This document shows, piece by piece, positions 34,525 to 47,625 of a DNA stretch of 64,000 bases (position 1 is the first letter of the stretch; every line of letters begins with the position of its first letter). The stretch lies in the NCBI GenBank assembly GCA_003640385.1, contig RCAB01000028.1:186001-250000 (forward strand), written 5' to 3'. The notes beneath the pieces are model-generated. The model had not been told where the DNA came from, ran no database searches, and worked only from the letters and a program-made list of their open reading frames with translations. The position numbers and the translations under genes are program-made. This stretch comes from Setaria digitata. Lineage: Eukaryota; Nematoda; Chromadorea; Rhabditida; Setariidae.

Positions 34525-37500
34525 ATGAAATCAATTCCGGGCTCTTATTTTTGCCCCGTAGATACAGTATGCAATTTTACAACACATTACAGGCAGCTAA
34601 AAAAAGGTTCGGAACGGAAATCAAATTCGTATAATAATCAGAAATGCGAGGTTGGCAAGAAAATGAATCGCATACCCATCCTATTGATCGTTAGATTTTT
34701 TGGAAAATTCTACTTTAAACTACTTGCATTTGTTGGTTTAACTACAGCATGCTTCTGTCTGATGTGATCCATCAATTTCAGTATCGCTACGCCAGGCCTT
34801 TTGACTATTTCTTGCTGATTCTGGGCATCATGCTAAGCCTGACTCAAGGATTCCTACAAGCTCTGCATGCTTATGTTTTCAAAGGACTGTCAGACACGTT
34901 GGTCGAAGGAGAAAGAACTTGGGGAACGAAAGATTTCGACGAAGCGAAATTCCATGATGGAGCAATGGTGGCTGTTTACTTGTATTCCTGCTACGGTATC
35001 GGAATATTCGTCCTTTCAACCGTTTCCGTAAGTATTTTGAAATTGAAAAATTCCGGTCAGCATTCCTAGACAAGTGCTGCTGCTCAAAAGCTCTCTCTCT
35101 CTATGAATCTGAAGCATTTCATAACTGAAACAAACAGTATCTATCGGATTCTTTCAATATTTGGAACATATGCTAGCAGTAAAATAAGGTTAACTTTTAT
35201 TCCTAATGCTTAATGTCAGTTTATTTCATTCCTTCCTCCTTTTCCCCACTCTTTTTCCACATTTAACTACTAAGTTTCAGAACTTTAAATTGAAATTTAA
35301 AGTAAATTATAGATGAGTTGTTGGCATACGTTATGTGAGCGACAGATTCAGCAAATTCGTAATCACTATTTTGCTGCCGTGTTGCAACAAAATATGAGTT
35401 GGTTTGATGTACATCAATCTGGTGAGCTGATGACAAAAATCAGCGAGTGAGTACCACAGATCTCCAGCACCACAGTGTGAATCTTAAAGTTGATGCAAAA
35501 AACGTCCACATCGAGTTAACTAGAGAAGAGAAAACTCTGGAAAAACCGAAAAAAATAAATTACAAGAAACTATGTGAGGTATAATAGGAATAGGAAATTT
35601 GGAATTTGGAGTCAAGATTCAAGAGGTGAAGTTTGATGAAGGTGTTTTGTCCCTTATTAAATCAAAACAAGTATTTTTTTAGAATTAAATTCTTTTAGGA
35701 CAATGGAGAGAATTAGAGATGGCACTGGTGATAAAATGGGCATTTTATTTACATACGGAGCAGCTTTCATCGGTGGATTAATTGTTGCTGTTGTATGCAG
35801 GTGGGCTTGAAATTTAAGTCTTTTCAAATGAGTTCGTTAAAAAGCCATGCCGATTGCTTGAACCTTTTGACCATTCACTCCAATTTCTGTGCATGTATAT
35901 TTTTCATTTTTTCCATAGAAATTTAACCATTTGAATAATTAACATAAACGAAAATCTATACGGCTAAGTGCAGATACGATTTTTACATAATTATACTTGT
36001 CCAGTTTTGAAATTCAAAAATTCATTTATCGTGCACCGAAAATGAGCTTTTTTTCTTACAGCTGGCGAATAACATTGATAATGTTGGCTTTTATACCAGT
36101 GCTAGCTGGTCTAACATATTTCTTGACAAGTGTAAGTGTATTTCTAAAAGACCTAAGACAGTGCAAGCATAGGAAAGAATATTGTATTTGCTAATAGATT
36201 TTCAAGCATCTAAAAAAACTTTCTGAAAGTTACTGCAATTTTTTGAAGACTAAGATCTAATTTCAATTTGTTAGATTTTGGTTATTTTACAATATTTGTC
36301 TAAACATTTATCTAATAAAATCATAAAAGTTTGTTCATTTCATTGAAATTGGAAGCAGAATTGATAAATTAAGTATAATACTAGGATTGATTCGTTCTTA
36401 ATTTAATATAAGACTGATTGATTGATTCAGTTTGTGTCAACCAGTGCAGGCAAGGAGATGCAGGCCTACGAAAAAGCAGGAACAGTAGCAGAAGAGGTAA
36501 TTGGTGGAATTCGAACAGTAATTGCCCTGAACGGTCAGAGAAAAGAAACTGAGAGGTGTTTGTTTCTTCGAGAAATGTTTCACTGATTTTTCTTCTTTTG
36601 CTCCAATTTCCTGCAAGTGGTAGTAACTTTGATAAGTGATAAGAAAACATCCTTCAAACCCTTCATTATATTTTTTCCATTAGATAGCATGATAATTAGA
36701 CTAACTTGACTGTTTCATTTTCTCTTTTTTTGAAGATATTAAAAAGTTAATAGAAATTAAAAAAAACGCTTAGATATCACAAGGCGTTAAAGAAAGCGGC
36801 AGTATTTGGCCGACGTAAGGCTTTGTTCATTGCGCTTGGAACAGCATGGATTTTTTGTCTTGTCTTTATTGCAATGGGTATCTCATTCTGGTAAATCTTT
36901 GTGACTAAATAAAATTTACTTATAATTTATAAATCTCAGCTAGACTTTCCAAAAGTAGTCGACCACAAGGATGTTTCAGCAATTTCCCTTCTTATTCCTG
37001 GATCCGAAAAGTCCTACCAACAAGTTTGAATATTTAAGGTATGGTACAAAACTATACAATGATGGGATAATTCAGCCAGGTGCGATATTTGCTACCTTTT
37101 GGGCAATAATAGCTGGTACCATATCACTTGGTATGGCTGCAGCACAAATTGGTGCCATAGTAACTGCACAAAATTCGGCTAAGTCGATTTTCGAAGTGAT
37201 TGATAGAGTGAGCTATGCAAAGTTTTTGAATAAATCATTGATAAGAGATTCTTTTTGGATTCATATTATGATATACAAATTACCCATTAAAATAAATCTC
37301 ACTTCCATAATCAATAACAGTTTATGTTTATTATTTATTAAAGTGTATGACCTACACATGTATATTTAACTATGGCTCTAAAAGATATTCCTGAAAAGTT
37401 TTCCGAGTCATTGTTGAGGTTATGCATAATTCCATCTCTATTAAAAGAGTATGGTTTCTGGATGAAAAAGCATAGCATGGTTTGAACTAGCTGAATAAAA

Positions 37501-40500
37501 CAAATAGTAGTACGGTACTGATAATTACAAATGACAAATCTTTTTATGAGAGTAATCTAATTATTTATTTGTTATATCATGTTTATCGGTGGATGATCAT
37601 AAAACATAGGTGCCAGAGATCGATTGTCAAAGCCCAGAAGGATCAAGAATAGTGGATCTGAAAGGTGAAATTGAATTTAAAGATATTCATTTCCACTACC
37701 CTACAAGACCTGAAGAAGAGGTTCTAAAAGGAGTAAGCTTCAAGGTATACTGATTTTAATATTCTATTAACAACAGTTGAAAGTTGAAATTGAAATCACT
37801 CAATAAATGCAAATTATTCTGCGGAACTGAGGAAAAAAAGAATTCAATGAAGAAAAATGAGAAGAAAGTTATATTTGAGAATCTAAAACTGAATTAGTTT
37901 CTTTACTTGGCATACAGCAACATACTGAATCGTTACTATCAAAATAGGTAAAAGCAGAACAATCGGTGGCATTGGTTGGCTCTAGTGGATGTGGCAAAAG
38001 CACTTTGATTAGACTGCTACTTCGACATTACAATCAAGAACATGGAGAAGTCCTTTTTTTATTATCAAATTTTAAATTGAAAATATAAACATTTCTCTGA
38101 TCTAAGAGAATTCTAATTTAAATACTTCAACAATGTAACAGGGGCCAATTAATTAATTATAACACATACCCTCGAGTGCCTAGTAAAGTTTGTAGCAGCC
38201 AGCAATTCTAAGTAATAAGACTGTTTAACTACTATATAATGATATTTGGACTTAAAAGATAAATCAATTTTAGTAAAATCGCTAGGTAGATAGAATTATC
38301 GAAAGTGTCTAGTTCTAATTTGCATATTCTTATGTTATCAGTGACATTAAGCTGTATCAGTTAATTCGGGATACATGTGTCAAAGAAAAAGTTTAGCTGA
38401 CAATCGATGGCATTCCGGTCAGTTCATTAAACATTCGATGGTTGCGCCAAATAATAGGTATCGTATCGCAGGAACCTATTTTGTTCGCTGCTACTGTTGA
38501 AGAAAATTTAAGACTTGGTAATATCTTATCAAGAAATTTTCCTCTGCAGTGAAGAGGAACTCTGAATATCAGTTAATGATCAATCCTTCTCTGGAACGAT
38601 TAATCTAGCAAATTTAAATTGACACTCATTGAGCGCACAGGAAAATAACATTTTAAGGCAACCAAGAAATGACAACCGAAAGGATGGAAGAAGTGTGCCG
38701 GACAGCAAACGCCCATAATTTCATTAGACAACTTCCACAGGTAATACAACTTCAGCTTCTCGTTCGAGAATTGACTCCTTCCTTGTAATGCCCTGACTCC
38801 TGTGTTTTTTGCTCATTTAGGGATACAAAACACGTATCGGTGAAGGTGGCGTGCAACTATCCGGCGGGCAGATACAACGTATCGCCATAGCTCGTGCTTT
38901 AGCTAAGGATCCGAAGATTCTGCTTCTCGATGAAGCCACCAGTGCACTTGATAGTGAAAGTGAGAAAGTGGTACAGCATGCTTTGAAGAAGGTAACGACC
39001 AGTGTATTCGTCCAGATTCCATACATATGTACTGGATAATTTGTTTCAGGCTAGCGCTACCCGTACTACTCTTACAATAGCTCATCGTCTTTCAACAATC
39101 CGAAATGCCGACCGTATTATTGTGCTGAATCATGGAGAAATTATTGAAACAGGTGCAATGCTGACAAATCTATCGGAAAACTTGGAAAACTCAGGGTGAA
39201 AAGTTATTTTAATCAATAACCTTTTCTTCAGGTACTCACGAGGAACTAATGGCGAACGGGCGATTATATATGAAAATGGTACTTACGCAAAATGTTGATC
39301 AGACAGACAAGACAAAGGACACATCTAATTCTGCAGAAGAGACAGGTGAGACTGCTATTTAAGAATCATGGAAGTCTTCTGTAGTGCTGTAGCCTAACTA
39401 GGATATTTTGAAATGTACTTTAGCAGTTGCACTGAAAATAATGATTTGCTTTGCAATTTACCTGAGGAGTAGAAGTGCAACACTTTGATGCGAAATATGA
39501 GGCCATGTGAAATGAAAAAGAGCGTCAAAAAAAATTGCCTATCTGCCTATCTAAAAATGGAGCCTATTAGTTTACCAGTTTTTCATACATAGACCTGGTA
39601 CAGAGCAGGTGTTACTTACAATAAAGAAATAGGAGAGCAAAGTTATATATTAGGACTGAGAAAATAAAAAAGGAAAATAAAGAGCAACGGCCTAGAAGAT
39701 ATCTTTCCGCAAAATTTAAAAGCCTATGTACGGTTGAGCATGTATCTCCTGCTGAAGTGCCATCTCTTTTCAGGACTAATTTTCGACAGGTGAATTGTCA
39801 CACCACTCCCTCCGGCTTCTAACTTTCAAGACCACTGTGGTGCTGTCTATATCAACTAACTCCTTTCATGGGGTCTCATCGGCGGGAAGTCTGAGAGTTT
39901 CGGCATTTCGATGATCAGTTCATACTGAATCTTTTTGTAGGAATAGTGGAAGATGATGATGAAGAAGTGGAAGATCTACTGCCACGTGAATCTTTTACGC
40001 AGTCATCTTCATCAAAATTGGCGACATCGCTGAATCGGGTATGTTGGCGGAAGTTGCCTTTTGCCGCTTCTTTTCATACAATGTGACATAAACAGTTCAC
40101 TTTAACGTGATATGAAATAGCTAAATTAGCCATGAATGCTGTTGCATGCCAGTAGGCTAATTAATATTCAGCTGAAAACTTCATCTTCAACTCACTTACG
40201 TTGCAGCAAGAGGTAAATGAAGTAGAGGCTGAGGAATTCAATTTGTTGCGCATTTTACAATTCGCCCGCCATGAATGGCCCATGCTACTTTCTGCGTTAT
40301 TTTTTGCGATTCTGAAAGGTTTCATGTTTCCGATTTTCTCAATTATCTACGGATTTATGTTTCAGGTAGGTAATCAGAATTTGCTTCAGGAATCAGGAAT
40401 GATTCAATTGTAGTAGATCTCTGGTATCTCTTTCTCAATTGTTTACAGTCTCTAACAAGATCAACTCCAGAGCAGAGGATTCAAGAAGCTTTTGTAAATG

Positions 40501-43500
40501 CTTTATACTTCACTTTCCTTGGCATCAGTTGCGGTTTTGCGACCTTCTTAGCAAGCTACCTGTTTGCTGCTTCCGGCGAGTCATTCACCAGACGGTTACG
40601 CGTTGCGATATTCGTTAACATTATCAATCAGGTACTAATGACTCAAAATTTGTGAGAAAGAGATGGACCACAAAAGACAAGCATTGGAGATGATGACTTC
40701 TGAAGGAATGGAAATGGGAAGATTATTTCTCGCTTCAAGAAGAATCTAACATCACGACGTAATTACAAGAGTACTACTTCTGATATAGCTCAATTTCAGG
40801 ATGGAGAATATTTTGATTCCCCGAACCATGCATCAGGTAATCTGATCACTAGACTAGCTGCAGATGCGCCGAATATTCGTGCTGCTATTGACCACAGGTA
40901 CTGAACAGCTGAACAGCATTTACAGATAGTAATGTTTGTGGGAAAGATAGAAAGATCCATGCCGGATATGTTTCAGATTTGCAGATGCTTTGCAAGCAGT
41001 CACTTCGATGGTTGTTGGTGTCGGTGTTGCATTCTATTACAGTGCAAAAGTGGCACCAATGGGTATTCTAACAATGATGTTACTAATACTCTCCCAGATC
41101 GCCCTTGCTCGATGTATGAAAAAACGATCCGAAAAGAATGAAATGTTAACTCGAGAACCATTCAGGGTAATCCAGTTTGCTTACTTACCGATTACAGGTT
41201 TTCGCACGAAACAATAGCTGTGTGATTGCTTGCAGCTTGCAATGGAAGCAATCAAACAGCATGAAACAGTGCAGTCTCTAACTCGAGAGCAGTACTTCTA
41301 CGAGAAGTTTGACAATGAAATGCAAAAAGCGTACAGCGAAACATTTCAAAGCAGCATTATTAAAGCCTTTGCTTTTGCTATCCATGCATGTTTCATTTTC
41401 GTCAATTTCGCCGCAGCATATCGTTATGGCTTATGGCTTATGGAAACTGGCCATGTGACCCCATTCCAAGTATTCCAGTAAGTTCAAGATTCATTCTTTT
41501 TCTCTGAAATAAACACAAGTAAAGGAGAAGAGATACTGCTGCCTCTCTCTTTCAAAATTTCTGAAGACATGTTGATCTTGTCTTTTCGGAAGCAATTTGG
41601 ATGGTCTTCAAAACTGACCCAGTAAATTAGCTTTGACAGTAATCAAATCAGAACGAAGGTCAATGTTGGTTGCCATCTTCTGTCGGTTACATATTGAAAC
41701 TGGACTGAATAGTCACGATAAAATCATAAGCCTTTTTGAAGCGAAATAATCATACTTGCAGGGTTACTGATGTATTGAATGTGGTTTCCATGAATTTTTT
41801 GTCTATCGGAGCTTATTTTCCGGAATATGCACGAGCACGGTTGAGTGCTGGTCTGGTTTTCAAAATGCTTAATGAAAAGCCAAAAATTGACAGTCTGTCG
41901 GAAGGCGGTAAGAAAGAAGTAATCTTTACTTGACTATTTTCATAAAATAAGTGTAAAACCTTTCTTATTCCGTTTCTGCTGTCTCTGCTTCATCCCAATC
42001 CCGGTTTCGGATTGTCATTTATGTTACTGTATTTTTTCTACGTTTTATTATTATTATTATTCTTTATTATTGTTATTCATTATATTGCGATTAATCATCA
42101 CCATCGCCATCCTCTCGTTAGTTGACCCTTTACAAAGCTTTTTATTACAAAAATGGTGCACCCAATGAAACAAGGGATATACGACGGTAACAGTAATAAA
42201 GGATTGTTACAATAAGAAGATTGTAAGATAAAGATATTGTAAGTAAGCTTTTCTGTCTTGTAAATCATAAACTTTGATCAGTACTTCCTAGCAAATTATT
42301 AGCCTCTATAAAGGAGAACTGTGACGAGAAAAACCATCAAGCATAATATTTCTGACGATGAAGGGAGAAATGAGAGATGAAGCATTTTTCTAATCACTAA
42401 TCAAGCGTGTTCACAGTTGATGATGTAAACTTCATCACAGGTATTGCAAGGCAACGTGAAGTTGGAGGATGTCCAATTCGCATACCCGGCAAATCGGAAA
42501 TCTCTGGTGCTGAACGGATTAACGATGGAAGCTGTGAAAGGTAAAACGGTAGCTTTAGTGGGTTCAAGTGGATGCGGTAAATCAACTGTTATCCAACTAA
42601 TTGAACGATTTTACGACCCACTGGATGGCAGAATTGTAAGTTAAAAGCTGAAGTCCTTGCTTTTTATTACAGTTTCAAATATATGGCAATAACTGAACAG
42701 AAAGAACAATATTTAATTGGTCAACTCTGTTTCGGAAATAGTTGAGATGATAAAATCTTTAGGTTCGAAATATTATTTTTCCTGAAGCGATTTCTCAACT
42801 ACTCTTAAAGTCTCAAAAACTGCTATTTTAGATGTTTGATACGACTGATGTGCGACATCTGAACCTTACCAATGTTCGAAATCGAATAGCTCTAGTAAGC
42901 CAAGAGCCAATCCTATTCAACTATTCAATTCGCGAAAATATTGCATACAACTTGGCTAATATTACTCAAGAACAGATCGAAGAAGCTGCGAAACTAGCTA
43001 ATGCGCATGGTTTTATCATGGAGACAGAGAATGTATGCTTTAAATATAACTGATTTTTTTGTATATACAAATTTGTATAATGAGCGAGCACTTACCTCAT
43101 AATGTAAAATAATAATAATAGGGGTACGATACAATTGTCGGTGAAAAAGGTGGCCAACTATCTGGTGGCCAGAAACAACGCATTGCTGTTGCACGAGCCA
43201 TCATTCGAAACCCAGAAGTGCTTTTACTGGATGAAGCAACTAGTGCGCTGGATTCTGAGAGTGAAAAGGTTCAATTTTCAAAATTTGTTCAAAATTGTTT
43301 TTATATTATGGGAACCTTAAATCGAAAACTACGGAGCTGCCAACTCCTAATTTTTTATTTCAAAAAGAAAAATAGTTCCATTGCTCTCATAACCCATAAT
43401 TACTAGGCAGTACAAGAAGCTTTGGAAAAAGCATGCAAAGGTCGAACATGCATTATCATAGCTCATCGACTATCTAGTATCCAGAATTCTGACCAGATTC

Positions 43501-43604
43501 TAGTGATGAACGATGGTATTATAGTTGAATCTGGTACCCATCAAGAACTGCTGCATCACAAAGGTCTTTATGCCAAGCTTATCGAAATGCAGAATCTTCA
43601 ATAG
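34525..43604 (+). CDS. P-glycoprotein, full-length ABCB-type ABC transporter
   Basis: Model of 26 exons: join(34525..34689, 34782..35027, 35313..35446, 35699..35800, 36062..36131, 36431..36555, 36774..36890, 37039..37207, 37610..37744, 37948..38049, 38397..38517, 38658..38740, 38821..38991, 39050..39152, 39232..39345, 39941..40038, 40207..40365, 40449..40631, 40800..40897, 40977..41166, 41236..41477, 41762..41918, 42441..42635, 42832..43032, 43122..43268, 43407..43604). It gives 1274 aa, the expected length, with every phase matching. P-gps are plasma-membrane ATP-driven exporters of lipophilic compounds. Both nucleotide-binding domains are intact: Walker [10 protein letters not shown] (about 432-440 and 1069-1077), signature LSGGQ (536-540 and 1173-1177), Walker [12 protein letters not shown] in each. 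Each is preceded by a transmembrane domain; an acidic linker ([12 protein letters not shown]) joins the halves. AATAAA lies at 43886-43891. The first exon (55 aa) is the least certain part. Which pgp paralogue this is cannot be assigned by eye. Confidence 0.95.
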
Positions 43605-44088
43605 TTTATCACATTTCTACTCTTCACTATCTATGCATTTCGGATGTTTATACTCACATCCTGCTGCTTCTTTCTGCAGAGCTTACTAATGTTTTCGGGA
43701 AAATATATTTTCCTCGGAGGAAACATATATAAGGTTTTGAGGGAACAGTGAAGAACAGTAAATTCCACATGGTATATAACATTCGTCATATCATCTCCCT
43801 TTTTACAAATCCACTCAAGTCAACGTTTAATTCCATTTTAAGATGAGTTTTTTTTCTTTTTTTTTTTTTTTTTTTTTTTTAAGGAAATAAAGTAATATTC
43901 TGGCAAGGCACACAATGCATCTTTATAAAAACTTCTGATCTCTCAATGTAATGATCGATAGTTAAAACAAACTACTCTGAGATCGTTTACTTTCTAATCT
44001 TTTCGTCAAATTAATTTAAAATAAATTTCATAATTTCAAAAAAGTCTTGTTTAAAAACTATGATTTTTCTAAAGAATATCTCGATCTC
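43605..44088. other. 3' region between P-glycoprotein and the next gene
   Basis: Short 3' untranslated and intergenic stretch with a T-rich run at about 43850-43880 and the P-gp AATAAA at 43886-43891. Convergent with the minus-strand gene that ends at 44089. Confidence 0.7.
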
Positions 44089-46686
44089 CTATATCAGTCT
44101 CTCAAAGAATCCTCGAGAGCTGAAGTCAATCGGTGAATCTTGTTGTCGTAAATGCTGATTTGATGGGCGGTATTGTAGTGGATTAATCGGCCTGTAACCA
44201 TTTCCTGGACTTTCAGCTATTGTTTCAGCATGAGCAGGTCGAGTATTCTCGTTATTTGATAGTGGCCTAAATTAGGAATAAGTTGAAAGTTCAAAATTTT
44301 CTAACTGTTAACTCACTTTTCCCATTGTCAAATTTTTTACAAAAAAGGCAAAAATTTAAAAAAAAAAAAAAAAAAAAGAAGGGAAGACTAAATAAAATTG
44401 ATAGAATTTAAATGAAGCTATCTGTTTTGAACGGAGTCAAAAAGAAAAAAAAGGATAATAAGACTGACTGATTTTGGTTTTCATCCTACAAGAAGTTAAT
44501 TTTTAAATAAGAGAAGGAACAAAGGAGAAACGTATAATGAGCCGAGAAAAGACAGAACTTTCTGCGCATTGTGATTTTGCTGGGAAAATTAAATAAATGC
44601 AAAGGAGGAGGATTTAAAGAGTAAGTTTCATGAAGCAAGCCAAAATTTACAAAGAAGAATGTCTACTTCTGAAAATATTGGCCATGACAGTCAGAAGTAT
44701 AGGTTTGATATTGGAGCTAAAATTTACTACGATGAAAATTGGTGATAGTGGCCGCAGCTAAGCCCGCAACTGGCGGGCCAGACCATCTTCCACAAAAAGA
44801 CACATCTTGACCTGCTACCTTCCTTCAGTTCAATACATGCTTAACTGGATGTAAAATGAAACCTTTTCGAAAGATAACCATAACATAACTCCCCAACTTG
44901 TACTGAACCTGATGACTCAGACTTGAATGTATTGTTTCAATAAGAATTGTTACTTTTCATTGCGAGTCTATCATAGTAGCCCAAAAACGTTGCAACTTTA
45001 TCGCAAACCACAAACAAACCGATGTGTTTGGACAGGTTTGCTAAAATACACAGTGTGTCGCTAGATGACGATGATCATAGTATGGGACACTGGTTTGGTC
45101 CCTATATGAAATCACTTCATTGTTATCTTCCCAACGATGAGGCTTTTATACGGAAAGAAACACGCCCCTGCTCCCTGCTCCCATTGGAGCCTTCATGGTT
45201 GAGGTCCCGGAGTTAAATTACTGATTGTTGAAAAGGCAAATATCATACTTTTGCGTAACAGCCATTTCTCGCATATGAGATTTCGCGGTCGATTCTCCGG
45301 AAATATCACTCGCTCTTGGACATATGACCCGGTACACCCATACTCTCACTCCACCTCTGAAACAATTCTTCCTAATCGGTTGGAAAATCCCAGAAACACA
45401 GTTGTCTTTAATTGAATAAAGCGTACTGCTCGGTACGAATGTTCGAGACGAAGTCAAACTCGGGCCCTTCTTTGTTGTAAAGATCCTTCTGGTCGACCAT
45501 ACCACCGGTGTAATATGATCCTAAGGATACCAGGTCTGTACCAATATACATTTTGCGGGGTACCGAGAGTGTACAACAACTTTTCAGAATGCTGAAACAG
45601 GCTTAATTTGAAGCTGCTTAAAAAGATGAAGTACATTAGGAAGCAAAGGTCTCTTAACACGAGCTTAGAGCAATTCCCATCAGGTAAGAAGACCAAAAAC
45701 GCCTTGGGAACAGCTCTAGTTGATGCATTTAGCTACTAAAGTACTAAATCAACGACACAGCATACCTTTGTCCATTAGATGCCCATTTCATGCTAGAAAA
45801 TGTGTCACTTTCAGCTCGACAACTTGCCTGATTGTCGCTACATTGAGTACCCGAAGAGCCGCATGGTAACTTGTTGCATTCCGCTTCGATCGCTCCATCT
45901 TCATAAACTGTCAACTTTGTTACTACCTGTAAAGAGGTCAATTTCAACTGTCTTATTCTTGCTGTCAACTAAGCAAGCGCTTCATTTGATTAGTTCATTA
46001 CCTCCGTGATAAAAGTAGGAAAGTCTCGTCTTTTCCAAACCTGTCTCGTTCATCTGCTATCTATCTGACTTGATGCTATCACAGAGCCTTTTGTTTCAGC
46101 CAATTACCTTACCGTTTGTCGAGTATGTTGCTGATTTGATAGCATACTTAGATGCCAAGTCTTATAATAGTCTTATAACTATGCGTAACTGTGTAACTGC
46201 CAACAACATCACACTTTTTTCTAAGCAAGGAAGACAAACTTTCACAATTTGAGGATACTGAATGAGAATTATTTGTAAAAAAGAATGATAAAGCAAATGT
46301 CAAGGATAGCAATTCTTGGCTAATTTCACCTTCCAGTCTAGTCTTTTCTAATTTCACTTCGCGCTCTTTTCATCACATCTCTTCAATCTTACTTATGTAA
46401 TTTTCAGTATTCAGATTATAATTTCTATTTTTGCCAAACTACTCCAGTGCGGGCAGGTGATTAAGTCTCCAAATTACTATGGCCAGACATAAAATGAGAA
46501 ATAGAAGAAAAGTAGAAGATATAGTATTAATTAGTTGAAAAATGCATAATAATAAAAAGACGCTACCTGATTAGGCAGACATTTTGAACCGAGAATTGGC
46601 TGCAGGTGATTGTAATTACTAGTAGCAGCGAAAGCTATAGATAATGAAAGTAAGGAAAGGAATTGATGTGTACTAGTAGGGGGCAT
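44089..46686 (-). CDS. Small secreted protein of unknown family
   Basis: Model: complement(join(44089..44266, 45766..45926, 46567..46686)), 152 aa; the three exons join in phase (0, then 2). I do not recognise the family. The N-terminus MPPTSTHQFLSLLSLSIAFA is a convincing signal peptide, so the product is probably secreted. The mature part contains five cysteines (KCLPN, ECNKLPCG, QCSD and SCRAE contexts), and the tail is Pro/Asn/Gln-rich (ending GFFERLI). No transmembrane segment follows the signal peptide. It is divergent from the large secreted gene at 48779 across 2.1 kb. The 1.5-kb second intron holds a GC-richer degraded segment, which could mean a missed exon, though the flanking phases match directly. 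Confidence 0.65.
44750..45600 (-). pseudogene. GC-richer degraded coding relic inside an intron
   Basis: Base composition rises clearly above the flanks, and minus-strand frames look protein-like but are broken by stops and frame changes. One reads from about 45552 to 45414 (starting MYIGTDLVSLGSYYTGGMVD) and stops at TAA; protein-like residues continue in the same frame past two further stops towards about 45240. Another frame reads LLYTLGTPQNVYWYRPG near 45585-45530. I do not recognise the source; a decayed transposon or decayed host gene are both possible. No terminal repeats or target-site duplication were found by eye. Confidence 0.4.
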
Positions 46687-47358
46687 TATGCAGCGGAGAA
46701 GAACTCAAAAATAGAAGTTTAATATTGTTTTGGACTGAAATATAGAGGAGCGACTATGGGAAGGAGTGGATAAGAGACAGTTCAACCACCTTTGACCCAA
46801 ATGTGTATCGTCGTGTGAACTGGTACTAAAATGCATCTGAAAACAAGAAAGTAATCTATTGCCTTAACAGGAGGACGATTAGTTTAAGTGATAAATATAA
46901 GGGATAACTTGTAATTGTCTTGTTTTTTTGAACAAAGCAATCTGGATTGCAGGAAAACTACTCCCTGCAACCCGCAATAAACCCGCAACGAAGCCCTTCA
47001 TCCATTTCGATCTTTAAATTCTAACGATTCACTAAAATTGTCGAAATTAACCCAATTACGACGTCATTAATTTTCCTCTTATACATTTTGACGTAAAACA
47101 TAGGTAACTTAAGGAAAGAATAAGGCTCGAAAGGAACTTACTTAGAAATGATTGCTGTTGAACTCTTATGTTAAATTTTAATTGCTTTCAGTGCAAATTG
47201 ATAAAAGAAATCAGTGCACATTTCTAATTGTGATTAACACTGATATATATACACATACAATTTATTATCATATTACCTCTTAAAAGTGAAAGGATAAAAG
47301 AAGAAAATACAACATTTTTAACAAGGAATTTTGCTCAGCCTAATTTAATTCCAGACAC

Positions 47359-47625
47359 ATGAATGGAACCTGTAATTCAAGCTTTCTTCCAACAAATGTA
47401 ATAAAGGTTATTTTACAGTACCTAGTGAACTATACGTAAATTCTGATTTATTCTACAGTTACCAGTGATAATTAGGCTAGCGAGCCAAAANTATGAATGG
47501 AACTTGTAATTCAAGCTTTCTTCCAACAAATGTAATAATAGGTTATTTTACAGTACCTAGTGAACTATACGTAAATTCTGATTTATTCTACAGTTACCAG
47601 TGATAATTAGGCTAGCGAGCCAAAA
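47359..47625. repeat. 132-bp direct duplication flanking an ambiguous base
   Basis: Copy 1 (47359-47490) and copy 2 (47493-47625) begin atgaatggaac and end gcgagccaaaa, differing only by a C/T change near the start and a one-base indel near aataa(t)agg. They are separated by a single n at 47491 plus one base. The arrangement looks like two contig ends sharing sequence but joined without merging. Confidence 0.95.

Noticed and set aside
39002..39199. Read-through ORF of P-gp exon 14
   Set aside because: The frame beyond the donor at 39153 is intronic; the spliced frame continues at 39232.
47359..47625. Biological tandem duplication
   Set aside because: The ambiguous base exactly between near-identical copies makes an assembly join the simpler explanation; kept as a finding about the assembly.
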